Source: Jeotgalibacillus terrae (GTDB taxonomy: Bacteria > Bacillota > Bacilli > Bacillales > Jeotgalibacillaceae). From it: 64,000 nt of DNA. Below, in pieces: positions 1 through 9,651 of the stretch. The position numbers and the translations under genes were made by a program. Numbering within the stretch: the stretch's first letter is position 1; each line of letters starts with the position of its first letter. The DNA is taken from assembly GCF_016908195.1 (NCBI RefSeq), contig NZ_JAFBDK010000001.1, positions 62,001 to 126,000 on the forward strand. Direction: 5' to 3'. Below the pieces are notes generated by a model that did not search any database, had not been told where the DNA came from, and saw nothing but the letters and a program-made list of their open reading frames with translations.

Positions 1-1738
1 GATCCCTTAAGATTTTCATGCAATTCTTTAATTCTGAGAGCAGCCGTTCAAAACTGTATTTTACCGTGTTCCAGTCACTTTGAACATCTTCAAGCAGCAG
101 AGAATGCTTCTGTAAGCCTTTTTGCCTTTTGACATGTGTCTTAAAGTAATGACTGAGCTGATAAAAAGCAAGATCAGTCTCCTGATTTAATTTCTCCCAT
201 GTCTCTATATCAAATAAACGGCATTCGATCGCATGCTTATTTAACAATTTACCAATTTTTTCAGCAATACCATCTTCATGATTTCCCGAAAGCCGGTTAA
301 TCGCAAACTTAACATTCATATAATCAAGCTTTATCCCCCACTGTTTTCTGCAGGCATCTTCTATATGATGAGCTTCATCAAGAAGAAGGTAATCATAGTG
401 AGGAAAAGCCTGAGTGTCTTTCAGTTTATCAGCAGCGAGCATCGCATGATTAGTAATGACGATATGTGATTTTTCAGCTTTTAAAAGAGAGTGGCTGTAA
501 AAATCCCTCTCTGCCCATGGATCATTATTTTTTTCAAGATACCAGCCGCTATGTCTGATCCTGTTCCAATATAAGAGACTTCCACCTGAAAGATTCAATT
601 CATCAATATCCCCAGTTTCAGTCTCTGTCAGCCAGGTCAAAATCTGCATTTTAGCAAGAACAGTATCATATTGTGAATCTCTGTCCGTTAATGACTGCTC
701 AAACTTCAGCATGTGAATATAATTACTTCTTCCCTTAAGAATCGTCGTACGAAGAGCATGATCGAGTAGGTGATTCATTTTGTGAGCAGTGTTGTATAAC
801 TGGTCCTGCTGCTGCAATGTCTGGGTTGATATTAACACGCTGTTCCCCTCAGCCGCTTTTTGCAGAGCCGGAATTAAAATCCCAAGTGTTTTTCCGACTC
901 CGGTTCCTGTCTCAATAATCGTATGTCTCCCAGTATTGAATCCGTCTAAAATATCACGAATCATATGAAGCTGGGTTTTACGCTTTTGATAACCAGGCAC
1001 CAGCTGACCAATGAAATCTTCAATATCCCTGTTAAATGTTAACTTTTTTTCAGGAAAAAATTCTTTCTTTTTTAATGCAATACCGCGGAATACTTCCATG
1101 TGCGGCGGCAGGTCTGACAAATTCTTCTTTTTTTCATTCGCACACGCCTTAAAGAAAAGCTCCAGATCACTTTTTAAAAACACTGCCTGTCCTGTCAGCT
1201 GTTCAACGGTTAATAAGGGTAAATTCATTACTTTTTTATGTAATTTCAATAGCAGTTCTGCTGTTGCGCGGGCATCACTGTCAGCCTGATGCGGCCTGTC
1301 GTGGTCGACTGAAAGATTTTCAGTTAAATCACCCAGTTTAAAACTCCCGGCTTCAGGCATAATCGCTCTTGAAAGTTCTACTGTATCCCATGCAGGTCCT
1401 GTGAAAGACATAAAACCTGCCTGTGCGAGTTCCCCATTCAAAAAAGGTAAATCAAACTGGATATTATGCGCAACAAAAACAGCCCCCTGCAACATGTCAA
1501 GAATGTCGGGAGCAATCGTCTCAAACGACGGGGCATCTTTTACATCCTGATCTCTAATACCTGTAAGTTCAGTGATAAATGGAGAAATAGGCTGCATTGG
1601 ATTTACAAATGATGAATATGTTCTGATGATCTGCATGTCTTCAATCAGGACGACCGCAATCTGAATGATACGGTCGCCCCTTTTATAGGCGTTTCCAGTC
1701 GTCTCAATATCCACCACTGCAATTTTTTCTGATAACAT
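1..1738 (-). CDS. dinG: DinG-type 3'-5' exonuclease/helicase (C-terminus cut by window edge)
   Basis: The N-terminal part (about 579 codons visible) of a DinG-family protein as found in Bacillales. Residues 1-165 form a DEDDh exonuclease domain with the motif DIETTG near residue 10 and later HNIQFDLPF. This is followed by a superfamily 2 helicase with Walker A ETGTGVGKT and a DEAHH Walker B box. The Bacillales proteins join a PolC-epsilon-like exonuclease to a helicase; the helicase part often lacks the iron-sulfur cysteines of E. coli DinG. The frame stays open to base 1, so the gene is truncated by the window and not broken. It is the last gene of the pan cluster, as in B. subtilis. The start is an ATG 27 bases after panD. 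Confidence 0.93.
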   Translation of the reverse strand, partial: MLSEKIAVVDIETTGNAYKRGDRIIQIAVVLIEDMQIIRTYSSFVNPMQPISPFITELTGIRDQDVKDAPSFETIAPDILDMLQGAVFVAHNIQFDLPFLNGELAQAGFMSFTGPAWDTVELSRAIMPEAGSFKLGDLTENLSVDHDRPHQADSDARATAELLLKLHKKVMNLPLLTVEQLTGQAVFLKSDLELFFKACANEKKKNLSDLPPHMEVFRGIALKKKEFFPEKKLTFNRDIEDFIGQLVPGYQKRKTQLHMIRDILDGFNTGRHTIIETGTGVGKTLGILIPALQKAAEGNSVLISTQTLQQQDQLYNTAHKMNHLLDHALRTTILKGRSNYIHMLKFEQSLTDRDSQYDTVLAKMQILTWLTETETGDIDELNLSGGSLLYWNRIRHSGWYLEKNNDPWAERDFYSHSLLKAEKSHIVITNHAMLAADKLKDTQAFPHYDYLLLDEAHHIEDACRKQWGIKLDYMNVKFAINRLSGNHEDGIAEKIGKLLNKHAIECRLFDIETWEKLNQETDLAFYQLSHYFKTHVKRQKGLQKHSLLLEDVQSDWNTVKYSFERLLSELKNCMKILRD

Positions 1739-1765
1739 AACCTATTCACAGCCTTTTTCTTATTT

Positions 1766-2152
1766 CTAGCCTATAATTGTTGCCTCAGGCTCATGGTGAA
1801 TCATTTCAGTAATTTCGTTGTGTTCATTCATGATCGCTACTTTAGGCTGATGATGTTTGGCTTCTTCATTTTCAACCATCATATATGAAATGACAATAAT
1901 AACATCGCCTTCCTGGACAAGTCTCGCTGCAGCTCCATTCACACACATTACACCACTGCCGCGCTTTCCTTTAATGGTATAGGTTTCAAATCTGGCACCA
2001 TTATTATTGTTAACGATCTGAACTTTTTCATTAGGATATATGCCTACTGCATCCATAATATCCTCATCTATAGTAATACTGCCTACATAATTCAGATTAG
2101 CTTCAGTTACTCTTGCTCTGTGAATTTTCCCACTCATCATCGTTCTGAACAT
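1766..2152 (-). CDS. panD: Aspartate 1-decarboxylase
   Basis: Makes beta-alanine from L-aspartate for pantothenate and CoA synthesis, using a pyruvoyl group. The proenzyme cleaves itself at the Gly24-Ser25 bond, seen here as YVGSITID, and Ser25 becomes the pyruvoyl cofactor. At 128 residues it has the normal family length, and the later NGAAARL segment is also typical. Its ATG overlaps the panC stop codon by one base (TAATG), which implies translational coupling in panB-panC-panD. No odd residues were seen. Confidence 0.96.
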   Translation of the reverse strand: MFRTMMSGKIHRARVTEANLNYVGSITIDEDIMDAVGIYPNEKVQIVNNNNGARFETYTIKGKRGSGVMCVNGAAARLVQEGDVIIVISYMMVENEEAKHHQPKVAIMNEHNEITEMIHHEPEATIIG

Positions 2153-3000
2153 TATATTTCCTCCTTAGTACTGAATATCACATTATCGATCAGTCTTGCC
2201 TGTTTGAACTTCACAGCAGCGGCAATGATTAACCGGTGATCTTCAGGTGCTGGCTCTTGTAATTCCGGATATGAAAGAATGTCAACATAATCGATCTCTC
2301 CGCTGATAGCAGCAATCTGTTTTTGAAAGTGTTCTATTGCAGGTTCGATACCCTGACTAAGATATATATCCGCACTTGACTTTAATGATTGATAAATGAC
2401 AGGTGCTTCCTGTCTTTCTTCATCACTCAGATAGACATTTCTTGAGCTTTTGGCAAGTCCGTCATCTTCTCTGACCGTCTGAACCGGAATAATCTCAATC
2501 GGAAAATGAAGACTTTTGACCAGACCCTCTACGACAGCAGCCTGCTGTGCATCTTTTTGACCGAAAAAGCTCTTATCCGGTTTGACCAGGTTAAATAAAA
2601 TCGAAAGAACTGTAACAACGCCGTCAAAGTGACCCGGACGTGATGCACCGCATAAAACTTCAGTCCTTTTCACTGCCTGAACCTTTACAGACGGTTCAAC
2701 CGGGTAAAGTTCAGTTACATCCGGTGTAAATAATATATCAACGCCAACTTCTTCAGCGAGCAACTGATCTCTTTGCATATCTCTTGGATATGTTTCAAAA
2801 TCTTCTCCCGGTCCGAACTGAAGCGGATTAACAAAAATGCTCATCACAGTAATATCAGATTCACTGACTGATTTATTGACCAATGATAAGTGACCTTCAT
2901 GCAGAAACCCCATTGTTGGAACAAACCCGATTATTTTCCCCTGTTTCTTCAGATCTGATGCGGTTTGCTGCATTTCTTTTGCAGAGGTAATGATTTTCAC
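2152..3000 (-). CDS. panC: Pantoate--beta-alanine ligase
   Basis: Joins pantoate to beta-alanine with ATP, via pantoyl-adenylate, to give pantothenate. The nucleotidyltransferase signature [14 protein letters not shown] at residues 28-41 carries the HIGH-like H34/H37 pair. A KSSRN motif near residue 185 replaces KMSKS, as usual in PanC. Length is 282 residues. It starts with GTG, and this GTGA overlaps the panB stop, so the two cistrons are coupled. The panB product (via ketopantoate reductase, not in this window) and the panD product are its two substrates. Confidence 0.96.
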   Translation of the reverse strand: MKIITSAKEMQQTASDLKKQGKIIGFVPTMGFLHEGHLSLVNKSVSESDITVMSIFVNPLQFGPGEDFETYPRDMQRDQLLAEEVGVDILFTPDVTELYPVEPSVKVQAVKRTEVLCGASRPGHFDGVVTVLSILFNLVKPDKSFFGQKDAQQAAVVEGLVKSLHFPIEIIPVQTVREDDGLAKSSRNVYLSDEERQEAPVIYQSLKSSADIYLSQGIEPAIEHFQKQIAAISGEIDYVDILSYPELQEPAPEDHRLIIAAAVKFKQARLIDNVIFSTKEEI

Positions 3001-3836
3001 GAGCCTTTTCCTCCATACAGAGAAATTCTTTCTTCTTCTTTCAGGTTGAAAGAGTGGGATGGTGCTGGAAATTCTTTATTTTTTACTTCCTCATGATAGT
3101 TTTTAATGGCTGCCACAATACCTGGATAAACATCAGTATATTTCTTCACGAACTTTGGAACCCTGTGATCACCGTAACCTATCAGATCATGGTAGACGAG
3201 AACCTGTCCATCAGCCTGAACACCTGCTCCAATTCCTACAGTCGGAATTTGACATTGTTCAGACACGCTTTCAGTAATCTGCTGCGGTATACATTCAAGT
3301 ACAATTGAAAACGCTCCTGCTTCTTCACAGCGAACCGCATCAGCGATTAACTGCTTGCCCTGTTCAGCAGTTTTAGCCTGCACTTTGAATCCGCCCAGTA
3401 CACCTGCACTCTGCGGCGTGAGGCCTAAATGCGCCATGACAGGAATGCCGCAGTTAACAAGTGCTTCAATCATCGTAATCACATCTTTGGCACCTTCAAG
3501 CTTTACGGCATCAGCACCTGACTCCTGCATAATTTTCGCAGCAGCCCTGAGCGTTTCTTCACGTGAAAGGTGATACGTCATAAAAGGCATATCGACGACC
3601 ACAAAAGTATCAGGTGCACCCCTTCTCACTGCTTTCGCATGATGAATCATATCTTCAATTGTTACCGGTACGGTAGAATCATACCCGAGAACCACCATCC
3701 CAAGAGAATCGCCGACCAGAATCATATCAGTTCCTGCTTCTTCTGCAGCCTTAGCTGACGGGTAGTCATAAGCAGTCACCATTGTAATTTTTTCTCCGGA
3801 TTCTTTCATTTTCAAAAAATCTAATGTCGTTTTCAT
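2997..3836 (-). CDS. panB: 3-methyl-2-oxobutanoate hydroxymethyltransferase
   Basis: Transfers a hydroxymethyl group from 5,10-methylene-THF to 2-oxoisovalerate to make ketopantoate, the first committed step to pantothenate. It is a TIM-barrel enzyme of 279 residues. GDSLGMV contains the metal ligand Asp43, and further family motifs are [10 protein letters not shown] and KLEGA. A good Shine-Dalgarno (GGAGGAG) precedes the ATG. It is the first gene of panB-panC-panD and lies behind a leader of about 200 bases with attenuator-like structure, described separately. Confidence 0.96.
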   Translation of the reverse strand: MKTTLDFLKMKESGEKITMVTAYDYPSAKAAEEAGTDMILVGDSLGMVVLGYDSTVPVTIEDMIHHAKAVRRGAPDTFVVVDMPFMTYHLSREETLRAAAKIMQESGADAVKLEGAKDVITMIEALVNCGIPVMAHLGLTPQSAGVLGGFKVQAKTAEQGKQLIADAVRCEEAGAFSIVLECIPQQITESVSEQCQIPTVGIGAGVQADGQVLVYHDLIGYGDHRVPKFVKKYTDVYPGIVAAIKNYHEEVKNKEFPAPSHSFNLKEEERISLYGGKGS

Positions 3837-3882
3837 TTTTCTCCTCCTTTATTTCAGAGGAAGTCGAAATTTCTGCTGACAT

Positions 3883-4013
3883 AAATAAAACCTTCTGATA
3901 GACAGAAGGATGCCGCAGATTATTCCGGTCCTCTGTCCCTGTCACATAATGGATCAAGGCAGATCGTAAAAATAGATTCGTTTCAAAGGTGCAGTTCATC
4001 ACTGATACTGCCC
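3883..4013 (-). promoter_or_regulatory. panB leader with competing antiterminator and terminator hairpins
   Basis: In the minus-strand leader before panB, CCTTCTG (3909-3903) can pair with CAGAAGG to form a 7-bp hairpin followed by TTTTATTT, which resembles an intrinsic terminator. The same bases can instead pair upstream: GACAGAGGACCG with CGGCATCCTTCTGTC gives about 12 bp with small bulges (3901-3937). The two folds exclude each other. A further hairpin, GGGCAGT/ACTGCACC with a bulged A, lies upstream at 3988-4013. This is the layout of a transcription attenuator. The ligand is unknown; the 'pan' RNA motif reported upstream of panB in Firmicutes is a candidate that I could not test. Confidence 0.55.
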
Positions 4014-4055
4014 ACACACAGTATAACAGATTATAAAGTTTTACATCTACAAAAA

Positions 4056-5030
4056 CTACTCAATATCAGCTGAGTATATCAGGTGTGTTTTTCCGGTTTC
4101 ATCAATCAGTTTAAGAACTCCCTCATTCGTAATACCGGCAGCATAACCGCTGATTTCTTTATTGATCGTCCGCGCAGTAATGTGTTTACCGATTGTTACT
4201 GCATATTGTTCCCAGATTTCTTTAACTGGTTCAAATCCCTCTTTGATATAAACGTCATAATATCTCTCAAGATTCTTTAAGATCTCCTGGACGATCTCCG
4301 CTCTTGAAAATGTCTGCCCGCTCTCAATCTTTAAAGACGTAGCGATGTGCCGGATTTCTTCAGAAAAGTCGCTTTCAGATTGATTCACATTAATTCCGGT
4401 TCCTATGATTAATGAATGGATCTGTTCGCTGTCTGCCTGCAGTTCAGTCAGGATGCCCGTAATCTTTTTTCCTTTGATCAAAAGATCATTAGGCCATTTA
4501 ATATCCACTTGTAAATCACAGACTTTCTGAATAGCTTCCACAACAGCAACCGCCATAATTAAAGTAAACTGAGGAGCTTTTTGCGGCGGAAGAGCAGGTC
4601 TGAGTAATAAACTCATCCAGATACCGGTTCCCTTAGGCGAATACCACGATCTTGCCATTCTCCCTCTGCCGGATATTTGTTCTTCTGCAATCACAAGCGT
4701 ACCTTCTGGAGCTTCTTCCTGTGCCAGGGCATGTGCGATTTTCTGTGTACTTTCAACTGATTCATAATAGTGAATTTTTCTGCCGAGCACTGAAGTTTTC
4801 AGACCGACAAGCAGATTGCTTTCATTCAGTTCATCAGCTTTTCCGATTAATCGATACCCTTTTTTCCTTTTGGATTCAATCAAAAACCCTGAAGATCTCA
4901 AATCTTCAATATGCTTCCATATTGCTGTTCTGCTGCAGCCGGCTTTATCTGCGAGCTCCTGTCCTGAAAAATAACTGTCCTCTTCTGATGAAAGTGCATG
5001 GAGGATCGATTCTCTTATTTTTGATGCCAT
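4056..5030 (-). CDS. birA: Biotin operon repressor / biotin--protein ligase
   Basis: Attaches biotin to acetyl-CoA carboxylase carrier protein via biotinyl-AMP and represses biotin genes through an N-terminal helix-turn-helix (about residues 23-45, QELADKAGCSRTAIWKH). The ligase signature GRGRMARSW starts at residue 121. KWPNDLLI and KKITGILTE complete the substrate pocket, and a small C-terminal domain follows. I chose the ATG (324 residues) preceded by GGGTGGAAAC over an upstream TTG. It overlaps the end of cca by 16 bases, as in the B. subtilis cluster order cca-birA-panB. Confidence 0.94.
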   Translation of the reverse strand: MASKIRESILHALSSEEDSYFSGQELADKAGCSRTAIWKHIEDLRSSGFLIESKRKKGYRLIGKADELNESNLLVGLKTSVLGRKIHYYESVESTQKIAHALAQEEAPEGTLVIAEEQISGRGRMARSWYSPKGTGIWMSLLLRPALPPQKAPQFTLIMAVAVVEAIQKVCDLQVDIKWPNDLLIKGKKITGILTELQADSEQIHSLIIGTGINVNQSESDFSEEIRHIATSLKIESGQTFSRAEIVQEILKNLERYYDVYIKEGFEPVKEIWEQYAVTIGKHITARTINKEISGYAAGITNEGVLKLIDETGKTHLIYSADIE

Positions 5031-6202
5031 TTTGTTTCCACCCAACTTTTGATATCGCTCATATTGTTTTGCAATTGACCGTTTAGAATAAACTGTTCAA
5101 TTAACGTTGTACATTCCTTTACCCACGGTCCGCCTTTTTGATTGGTCCATTGAATTAAATGAGTACCTCTAAAGACCAGATCAGATTTGGTTTTGATGCT
5201 CATCGAGTCATAAAGCGCTTTGATCTCTGAGGTTTTTACTTCTTTTTTATTCAGTACAGACCATATTCTCTCTGCAGACTCAATAGAGTCGTACCCATAC
5301 TCATAAAGATCACTTTTATTAAAAGGCTGATGGTGTCTTTGATTCACCAGATTAACCAGTAACTGCTGTTTTTGAATAACTTTATTTGACATTCTCCAAG
5401 CTGAGAGAATGTCCCGGGGGTTCTGATAACTGCCTAAAACCAGAATAAGTGCCAATCGCTCAGTCCCGTACAATATCTGCCACTCAAGGTCATTCAGTTC
5501 ATTAATAACGTTAGCAGTAATTAGCTGCGGCATAAATGATGTTAACCCTGAATCAAATGCATATTTCAGTCCCCTGATCATAGAAGTGCCGTTTAACAGC
5601 TTATCTATTTCTCCTGCTTTTCTTTCTACAGCAACATGCTTTAACTTTTCGGCATGCTGACACATTGCCTCAAAAGTATTTTCTTCAATGATAAAATCTA
5701 GCTGAGAGACAAAACGCACTGCCCTCATCATCCGGAGAGCATCTTCATCAAACCGTTCAGAAGGAGATCCCACCGTTTTAATTTGACGGGTCAACAGATC
5801 TTTACGACCTCCAAACAGATCGATTAACTGATAAGAAGAAGAAAGAGCCATTGCATTGATGGTAAAGTCCCTTCTTTTTAAATCCTCATTAACTGACCTG
5901 ACAAAATCCACATGATCAGGCCTTCTGCTGTCAGAATATCCGCTCTCTGTTCTGAAAGTGGTTACCTCAAATTGACCCGCCTCATGCAGAACCAGTACAG
6001 TCCCATGATCAATACCAATATCAACCGTTCTTTCAAATATCATTTTTATTTCTTCAGGCGTTGCAGAAACTGCAATATCTATATCGTTAATTTTTCTATT
6101 CAACAAATAATCCCTTACACATCCTCCGACAAAAAAAGCTTCATATCCGTGCTTTTCAATCTCTTTCAATACAGGAAGTGCTTTGTTAAATTGATCATTC
6201 AT
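5015..6202 (-). CDS. cca: CCA-adding tRNA nucleotidyltransferase
   Basis: Adds or repairs the 3' CCA end of tRNAs. Class II poly(A) polymerase/CCA-adding fold of 395 residues: GGCVRD at 26-31 binds the nucleotide, the catalytic carboxylates lie in NDIDIA (Asp40, Asp42), and [10 protein letters not shown] and [12 protein letters not shown] follow. It overlaps bshA upstream by 8 bases and birA downstream, so it sits within one polycistronic run. Confidence 0.96.
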   Translation of the reverse strand: MNDQFNKALPVLKEIEKHGYEAFFVGGCVRDYLLNRKINDIDIAVSATPEEIKMIFERTVDIGIDHGTVLVLHEAGQFEVTTFRTESGYSDSRRPDHVDFVRSVNEDLKRRDFTINAMALSSSYQLIDLFGGRKDLLTRQIKTVGSPSERFDEDALRMMRAVRFVSQLDFIIEENTFEAMCQHAEKLKHVAVERKAGEIDKLLNGTSMIRGLKYAFDSGLTSFMPQLITANVINELNDLEWQILYGTERLALILVLGSYQNPRDILSAWRMSNKVIQKQQLLVNLVNQRHHQPFNKSDLYEYGYDSIESAERIWSVLNKKEVKTSEIKALYDSMSIKTKSDLVFRGTHLIQWTNQKGGPWVKECTTLIEQFILNGQLQNNMSDIKSWVETKWHQK

Positions 6203-7340
6203 CTGCTTTTTGCTCCTGAATCAGTTCCTGGTACATATTTTCGTACTGTCTGATAATTTTACTGGAATGAAAATCATTTTGCACTGTTACGACGGCTTCA
6301 CGTGAAAAGGCCGAATGAAGCTCCTCATTATTTAACAGTTCCACAGCAGCAGTGCCCATTGAATCTGTATCTCCCACAGGAAAAATATAGCCGTTTTCAT
6401 GATGCCTGATCACTTCAGGTATACCGCCGGCTTCAGTACCGATACATGGCACACCGCAAGCCATCGCTTCAAGCGCTACTAAACCAAAGCTTTCTTTTTC
6501 AGATAATAAAAGCATCAGGTCACTGATTGAGTAAAGCTCTTCAAGATTATCCTGTTTTCCGAGAAACAGGACCGATTCCTCTAATTGCAGCTCTTGTACT
6601 TTCTTAATCACTGCAGACATCTCCGGACCGTCGCCTGCAAGGATTAATTTTGAAGGCAACTGATTTCTGATATGAGCAAAAACGGTTATTACATCAAGTA
6701 CTCTTTTTACTTTCCTGAAATTCGAAACGTGGATAATGACTTTTTCATGATCTTCAATCCGGTAATCCTTTTTCAGATAATCAGACTGAACTTTTCGATA
6801 TATTCTTTCATCGAGAAAATTATATAAAACCTGAATATCTTTATCAGGCGAAATCAAATGGTTTGTCTGATCTACAAGTGCTTTTGAGACAGCTGTCACC
6901 CGATCTGATTTTTCAATTCCGAATTTAATTGCCTTTGTCAGGCTGTCATCTACGCCAAGCACCGTAATGTCTGTACCATGAAGTGTTGTGACGATTTTTA
7001 CATCACGATTTGTCATCTGTTTACCGAGAATGGCACATACTGCGTGTGGAATCGCATAATGCACATGTAAAATATCAAGGTTTTCCCGTTCAATGACATC
7101 TGCCATTTTATTGGCCAGTGCAATGTCATAAGGTGGGTATTGAAAAACTGAATAATGACTGACCTCCACCTGATGGAAATAAATATTTGAGTACATTTTA
7201 TTCAGTCTGAATGGAACGCTCGACGTAATAAAATGTATTTCATGACCTTTTTCAGCGAGCAGTTTTCCAAGCTCAGTCGCAATGACGCCTGAGCCTCCAA
7301 CAGTTGGATAACAAGTAATACCGATTTTCATTTTTTTCAT
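6195..7340 (-). CDS. bshA: N-acetyl-alpha-D-glucosaminyl L-malate synthase
   Basis: First step of bacillithiol synthesis: transfers GlcNAc from UDP-GlcNAc to L-malate. It is a GT4 glycosyltransferase of 381 residues. The N-terminal [11 protein letters not shown] loop binds the acceptor/UDP, and the C-terminal [16 protein letters not shown] carries the retaining-GT4 EX7E motif. A second Met three codons in (MKIGITCYP) is an alternative start that matches homologs slightly better. Its ATG overlaps the bshB1 stop by four bases, coupling steps one and two of the pathway. Confidence 0.94.
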   Translation of the reverse strand: MKKMKIGITCYPTVGGSGVIATELGKLLAEKGHEIHFITSSVPFRLNKMYSNIYFHQVEVSHYSVFQYPPYDIALANKMADVIERENLDILHVHYAIPHAVCAILGKQMTNRDVKIVTTLHGTDITVLGVDDSLTKAIKFGIEKSDRVTAVSKALVDQTNHLISPDKDIQVLYNFLDERIYRKVQSDYLKKDYRIEDHEKVIIHVSNFRKVKRVLDVITVFAHIRNQLPSKLILAGDGPEMSAVIKKVQELQLEESVLFLGKQDNLEELYSISDLMLLLSEKESFGLVALEAMACGVPCIGTEAGGIPEVIRHHENGYIFPVGDTDSMGTAAVELLNNEELHSAFSREAVVTVQNDFHSSKIIRQYENMYQELIQEQKADE

Positions 7341-8044
7341 AATACACCCACAATATCTTTATTAATCAGGATAGGCTTATCTGACTTGAACCCTTCAGCT
7401 GATTTAACTTCAACTTCTTTTCCAAAAATCTGATCTCTTGCTATGACTGTTTCTATGTATTGGTCAGTGAGCGGTGTATCAACACCATCTTCAGGCGTGA
7501 ATTGACTCTTATAGGCTGAGAGCGCCTGAATTTTCTGTTCCTGATAGTCAGATACATCTATGACAAAATCCGGCTTATGAATCCCGTTAATCATGTAATA
7601 GTAATGAAGTGCTTTATGAGGCGCCTGGCCGGTATTATATTTTCTGATGCGCGCTGAAAATACGGCTTCTTTTACAAGTTTTGCTGCACTGATATGATCG
7701 GGATGCCGATCCTCGTAATAGGGTGAAAATACAACTTTAGGCTTCACTTCGCGAATCACACGTACCACTTTTTCAATCGCATGCTGATCTATGAAAATAT
7801 TTCGATCACCAATTTCCAGGTTTATGCGCCTGGATACATTTAATATTTGTGCAGCATGGTTTGCCTCAATCAGTCTATTTTCAGGTGTACCGTTAGAAGA
7901 AAGTTCCGCTTTGGTTAAATCACATATGACCGCTGACAATCCTTCATGCGTCCACTTGCCCAGAGAGCCGCCCATTCCTATTTCAACATCATCAGAATGA
8001 GCACCAATAGCAAGAATATCAGCCTGACATGCATTTTTAAGCAT
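7337..8044 (-). CDS. bshB1: Bacillithiol biosynthesis deacetylase BshB1
   Basis: Removes acetyl from GlcNAc-malate to give GlcN-malate, a Zn-dependent LmbE/PIG-L family reaction. The N-terminal zinc motif is usually AHPDDVE; here it reads AHSDDVE (H16, D19 kept, Pro replaced by Ser). A second zinc/catalytic motif, DRHPDH, is intact. I chose the ATG (235 residues, about the family length) over an upstream GTG that overlaps mgsA further. bshC, for the last step, is not in this window. Confidence 0.93.
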   Translation of the reverse strand: MLKNACQADILAIGAHSDDVEIGMGGSLGKWTHEGLSAVICDLTKAELSSNGTPENRLIEANHAAQILNVSRRINLEIGDRNIFIDQHAIEKVVRVIREVKPKVVFSPYYEDRHPDHISAAKLVKEAVFSARIRKYNTGQAPHKALHYYYMINGIHKPDFVIDVSDYQEQKIQALSAYKSQFTPEDGVDTPLTDQYIETVIARDQIFGKEVEVKSAEGFKSDKPILINKDIVGVL

Positions 8045-8420
8045 CCTGCATATCACCCCTGATGATCCCTTTGATCAGAATATTCGCTGAGCCTATATTA
8101 GTAGCCATCGGGATATTATATACATCTCCAAGTCTGACCAATGCAGAGACGTCCGGCTCATGCGGCTGGGCAGTTAATGGGTCTCTGAAAAAAAACACTG
8201 CATCTAGCTCCTGGTTTGCAACTTTCGCCCCTATTTCCTGATCCCCGCCAAGCGGTCCTGATTTAAAACGGTGAATATTCAGTCCGGTCAGTTCTGTTAC
8301 TCTTAATCCTGTTGTTCCTGTTGCAAATAACTGATGCTTAGCAAACTCATCTTTATACTCATTCACGAATTTTAACAGCTCTTCTTTTTTCTCATCGTGT
8401 GCGATCAGTGCGATATTCAT
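8037..8420 (-). CDS. mgsA: Methylglyoxal synthase
   Basis: Converts dihydroxyacetone phosphate to methylglyoxal and phosphate, a bypass that releases phosphate when sugar phosphates build up. It is a small hexameric enzyme; 127 residues is standard. Visible motifs are TGTTGLRV and [12 protein letters not shown] (phosphate binding), [15 protein letters not shown] with the catalytic Asp/His region, and MATNIGSAN at the C-terminus. It overlaps bshB1, which fits because bacillithiol takes part in methylglyoxal detoxification. Confidence 0.95.
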   Translation of the reverse strand: MNIALIAHDEKKEELLKFVNEYKDEFAKHQLFATGTTGLRVTELTGLNIHRFKSGPLGGDQEIGAKVANQELDAVFFFRDPLTAQPHEPDVSALVRLGDVYNIPMATNIGSANILIKGIIRGDMQDA

Positions 8421-8432
8421 ACGATCATCTCC

Positions 8433-9233
8433 TCAGTCTATTAAGTTTTCAACGCCGTAGACCAGCTCTTCAAGGTCCATCACGCTTTCAATACACAGTT
8501 TAACCCCTGTCATAAATGATCCTCTGTCATGGGAGTCATGCTTAATTGTAAGCAACTGCCCATCTCCACCGAACATCACTTGCTGGTGCGCAACTAGCCC
8601 CGGCAGTCTGACACTGTGAATTCTGATACCATCTACCTCGCCGCCTCTGGCACCTGTAACCGTTTCTTTCTCATCAGGGTGTCCCTGCTGTTTATTTTTA
8701 CGCTGTTCTTTAATCATTTCAGCCGTTTTCAATCCGGTTCCTGAAGGTGCATCAAGTTTTTGATCATGATGCATTTCAATGATTTCAACATCTTCAAAAT
8801 ATTTAGCCGCTATCTGTGAAAATTTCATCATCAGAATTGCACCAATTGCAAAGTTTGGCGCAATGATTGTACCAAGTTTTTTATCTCTTGATAATTCTTT
8901 TAATTCTTCAAGTTCCTGTGAGGAAAAACCGGTGGTACCAATTACCGGTCGCACATCATTCATCAATGCAGCTTTTGCATGGGTATAACCGGTTTCAGGT
9001 GTCGTCAGATCGACAAGAACAGCCGGTTTTACGGATGTAAAACAATGTTCAGCATTAGTATAGATGATGGCGTCAGATGAAAACCCCTCAATATCTGAAA
9101 GCTTCTGTCCATCAAACTTTCTATCAATCACAGCCGCGAGCGTAAATCCTTCGGTGCCCTCTACCATCTTTACTGCTTCTCTTCCCATTTTGCCGCGGGG
9201 TCCGGCGATAACAACTGATATTTCCTTATTCAT
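8433..9233 (-). CDS. dapB: 4-hydroxy-tetrahydrodipicolinate reductase
   Basis: NAD(P)H-dependent step of the diaminopimelate/lysine pathway, which also leads to the dipicolinate precursor in spore formers. The Rossmann motif [11 protein letters not shown] is at the N-terminus. The catalytic signature [14 protein letters not shown] contains the family's His-His, Lys and substrate-binding SGT residues. Length is 266 residues. Its start overlaps the end of ypjD by eight bases, with AGGAGG in front of the ATG. Confidence 0.96.
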   Translation of the reverse strand: MNKEISVVIAGPRGKMGREAVKMVEGTEGFTLAAVIDRKFDGQKLSDIEGFSSDAIIYTNAEHCFTSVKPAVLVDLTTPETGYTHAKAALMNDVRPVIGTTGFSSQELEELKELSRDKKLGTIIAPNFAIGAILMMKFSQIAAKYFEDVEIIEMHHDQKLDAPSGTGLKTAEMIKEQRKNKQQGHPDEKETVTGARGGEVDGIRIHSVRLPGLVAHQQVMFGGDGQLLTIKHDSHDRGSFMTGVKLCIESVMDLEELVYGVENLID

Positions 9234-9573
9234 GATTATTATCCTCCTTCCTAGTCCATCGGTCTTTATCTCTGGTTTGAAATTTATTCATAACTCTTTT
9301 GTGCGCTGATTCCAGGCTGATTCCCTGCTGATTGGCAAAACAGATAATCACAAACAATAAGTCACCAAGTTCTTCCTCAATTGTACTCTCATCTTCAGAC
9401 GCTTTTTTAGGCTTTTCGCCGTAATGATGATTAATTTCTCTCGATAGCTCACCTAATTCCTCGGTCATTCTTGCAAGCATCGCCAGCGGCTTAAAGTAGC
9501 CTTCTTTAAACTGGCCGATATATTGATCTACTTCATTTTGCATATCTGTCATTGTTAAGTTATTTTCTTTCAT
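9226..9573 (-). CDS. ypjD: MazG-like nucleotide pyrophosphohydrolase (YpjD)
   Basis: An all-alpha NTP pyrophosphatase of 115 residues. The metal-binding EEELGD motif is followed by [14 protein letters not shown], and an upstream [11 protein letters not shown] helix completes the EExxE/ExxD pattern. It probably hydrolyses non-canonical or excess (d)NTPs, but substrate specificity cannot be read from sequence. It heads the minus-strand series running through dapB, mgsA and bshB1, diverging from the YitT-family gene. Confidence 0.9.
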   Translation of the reverse strand: MKENNLTMTDMQNEVDQYIGQFKEGYFKPLAMLARMTEELGELSREINHHYGEKPKKASEDESTIEEELGDLLFVIICFANQQGISLESAHKRVMNKFQTRDKDRWTRKEDNNHE

Positions 9574-9591
9574 TTTTTACCCTCCGTCTTA

Positions 9592-9621
9592 TTGCTAAAA
9601 ATCAGATTTTTGACATATAAT
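9592..9621 (+). promoter_or_regulatory. Sigma-A-like promoter of the YitT-family gene
   Basis: TTGCTA (9592-9597), an 18-base spacer, then a perfect TATAAT (9616-9621), about 30 bases before the ATG and its GGGGG ribosome-binding site. A TTGACA lies directly against the -10 box and cannot be its partner. Confidence 0.5.
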
Positions 9622-9651
9622 GTTGAACGTATGTACAAAAGGGGGATCCGT

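Noticed and set aside
1011-1289. 92-codon plus-strand frame
   Set aside because: Antisense to dinG, whose helicase and exonuclease motifs are clear.
3883-4013. T-box riboswitch for the panB leader
   Set aside because: The length is short and the conserved TGGNACC T-box sequence is missing; only loosely similar GGACCG is present.
3766-4017. 83-codon minus-strand frame covering the panB leader and start
   Set aside because: It overlaps panB out of frame, has no good ribosome-binding site, and the stretch is better explained as a structured leader.
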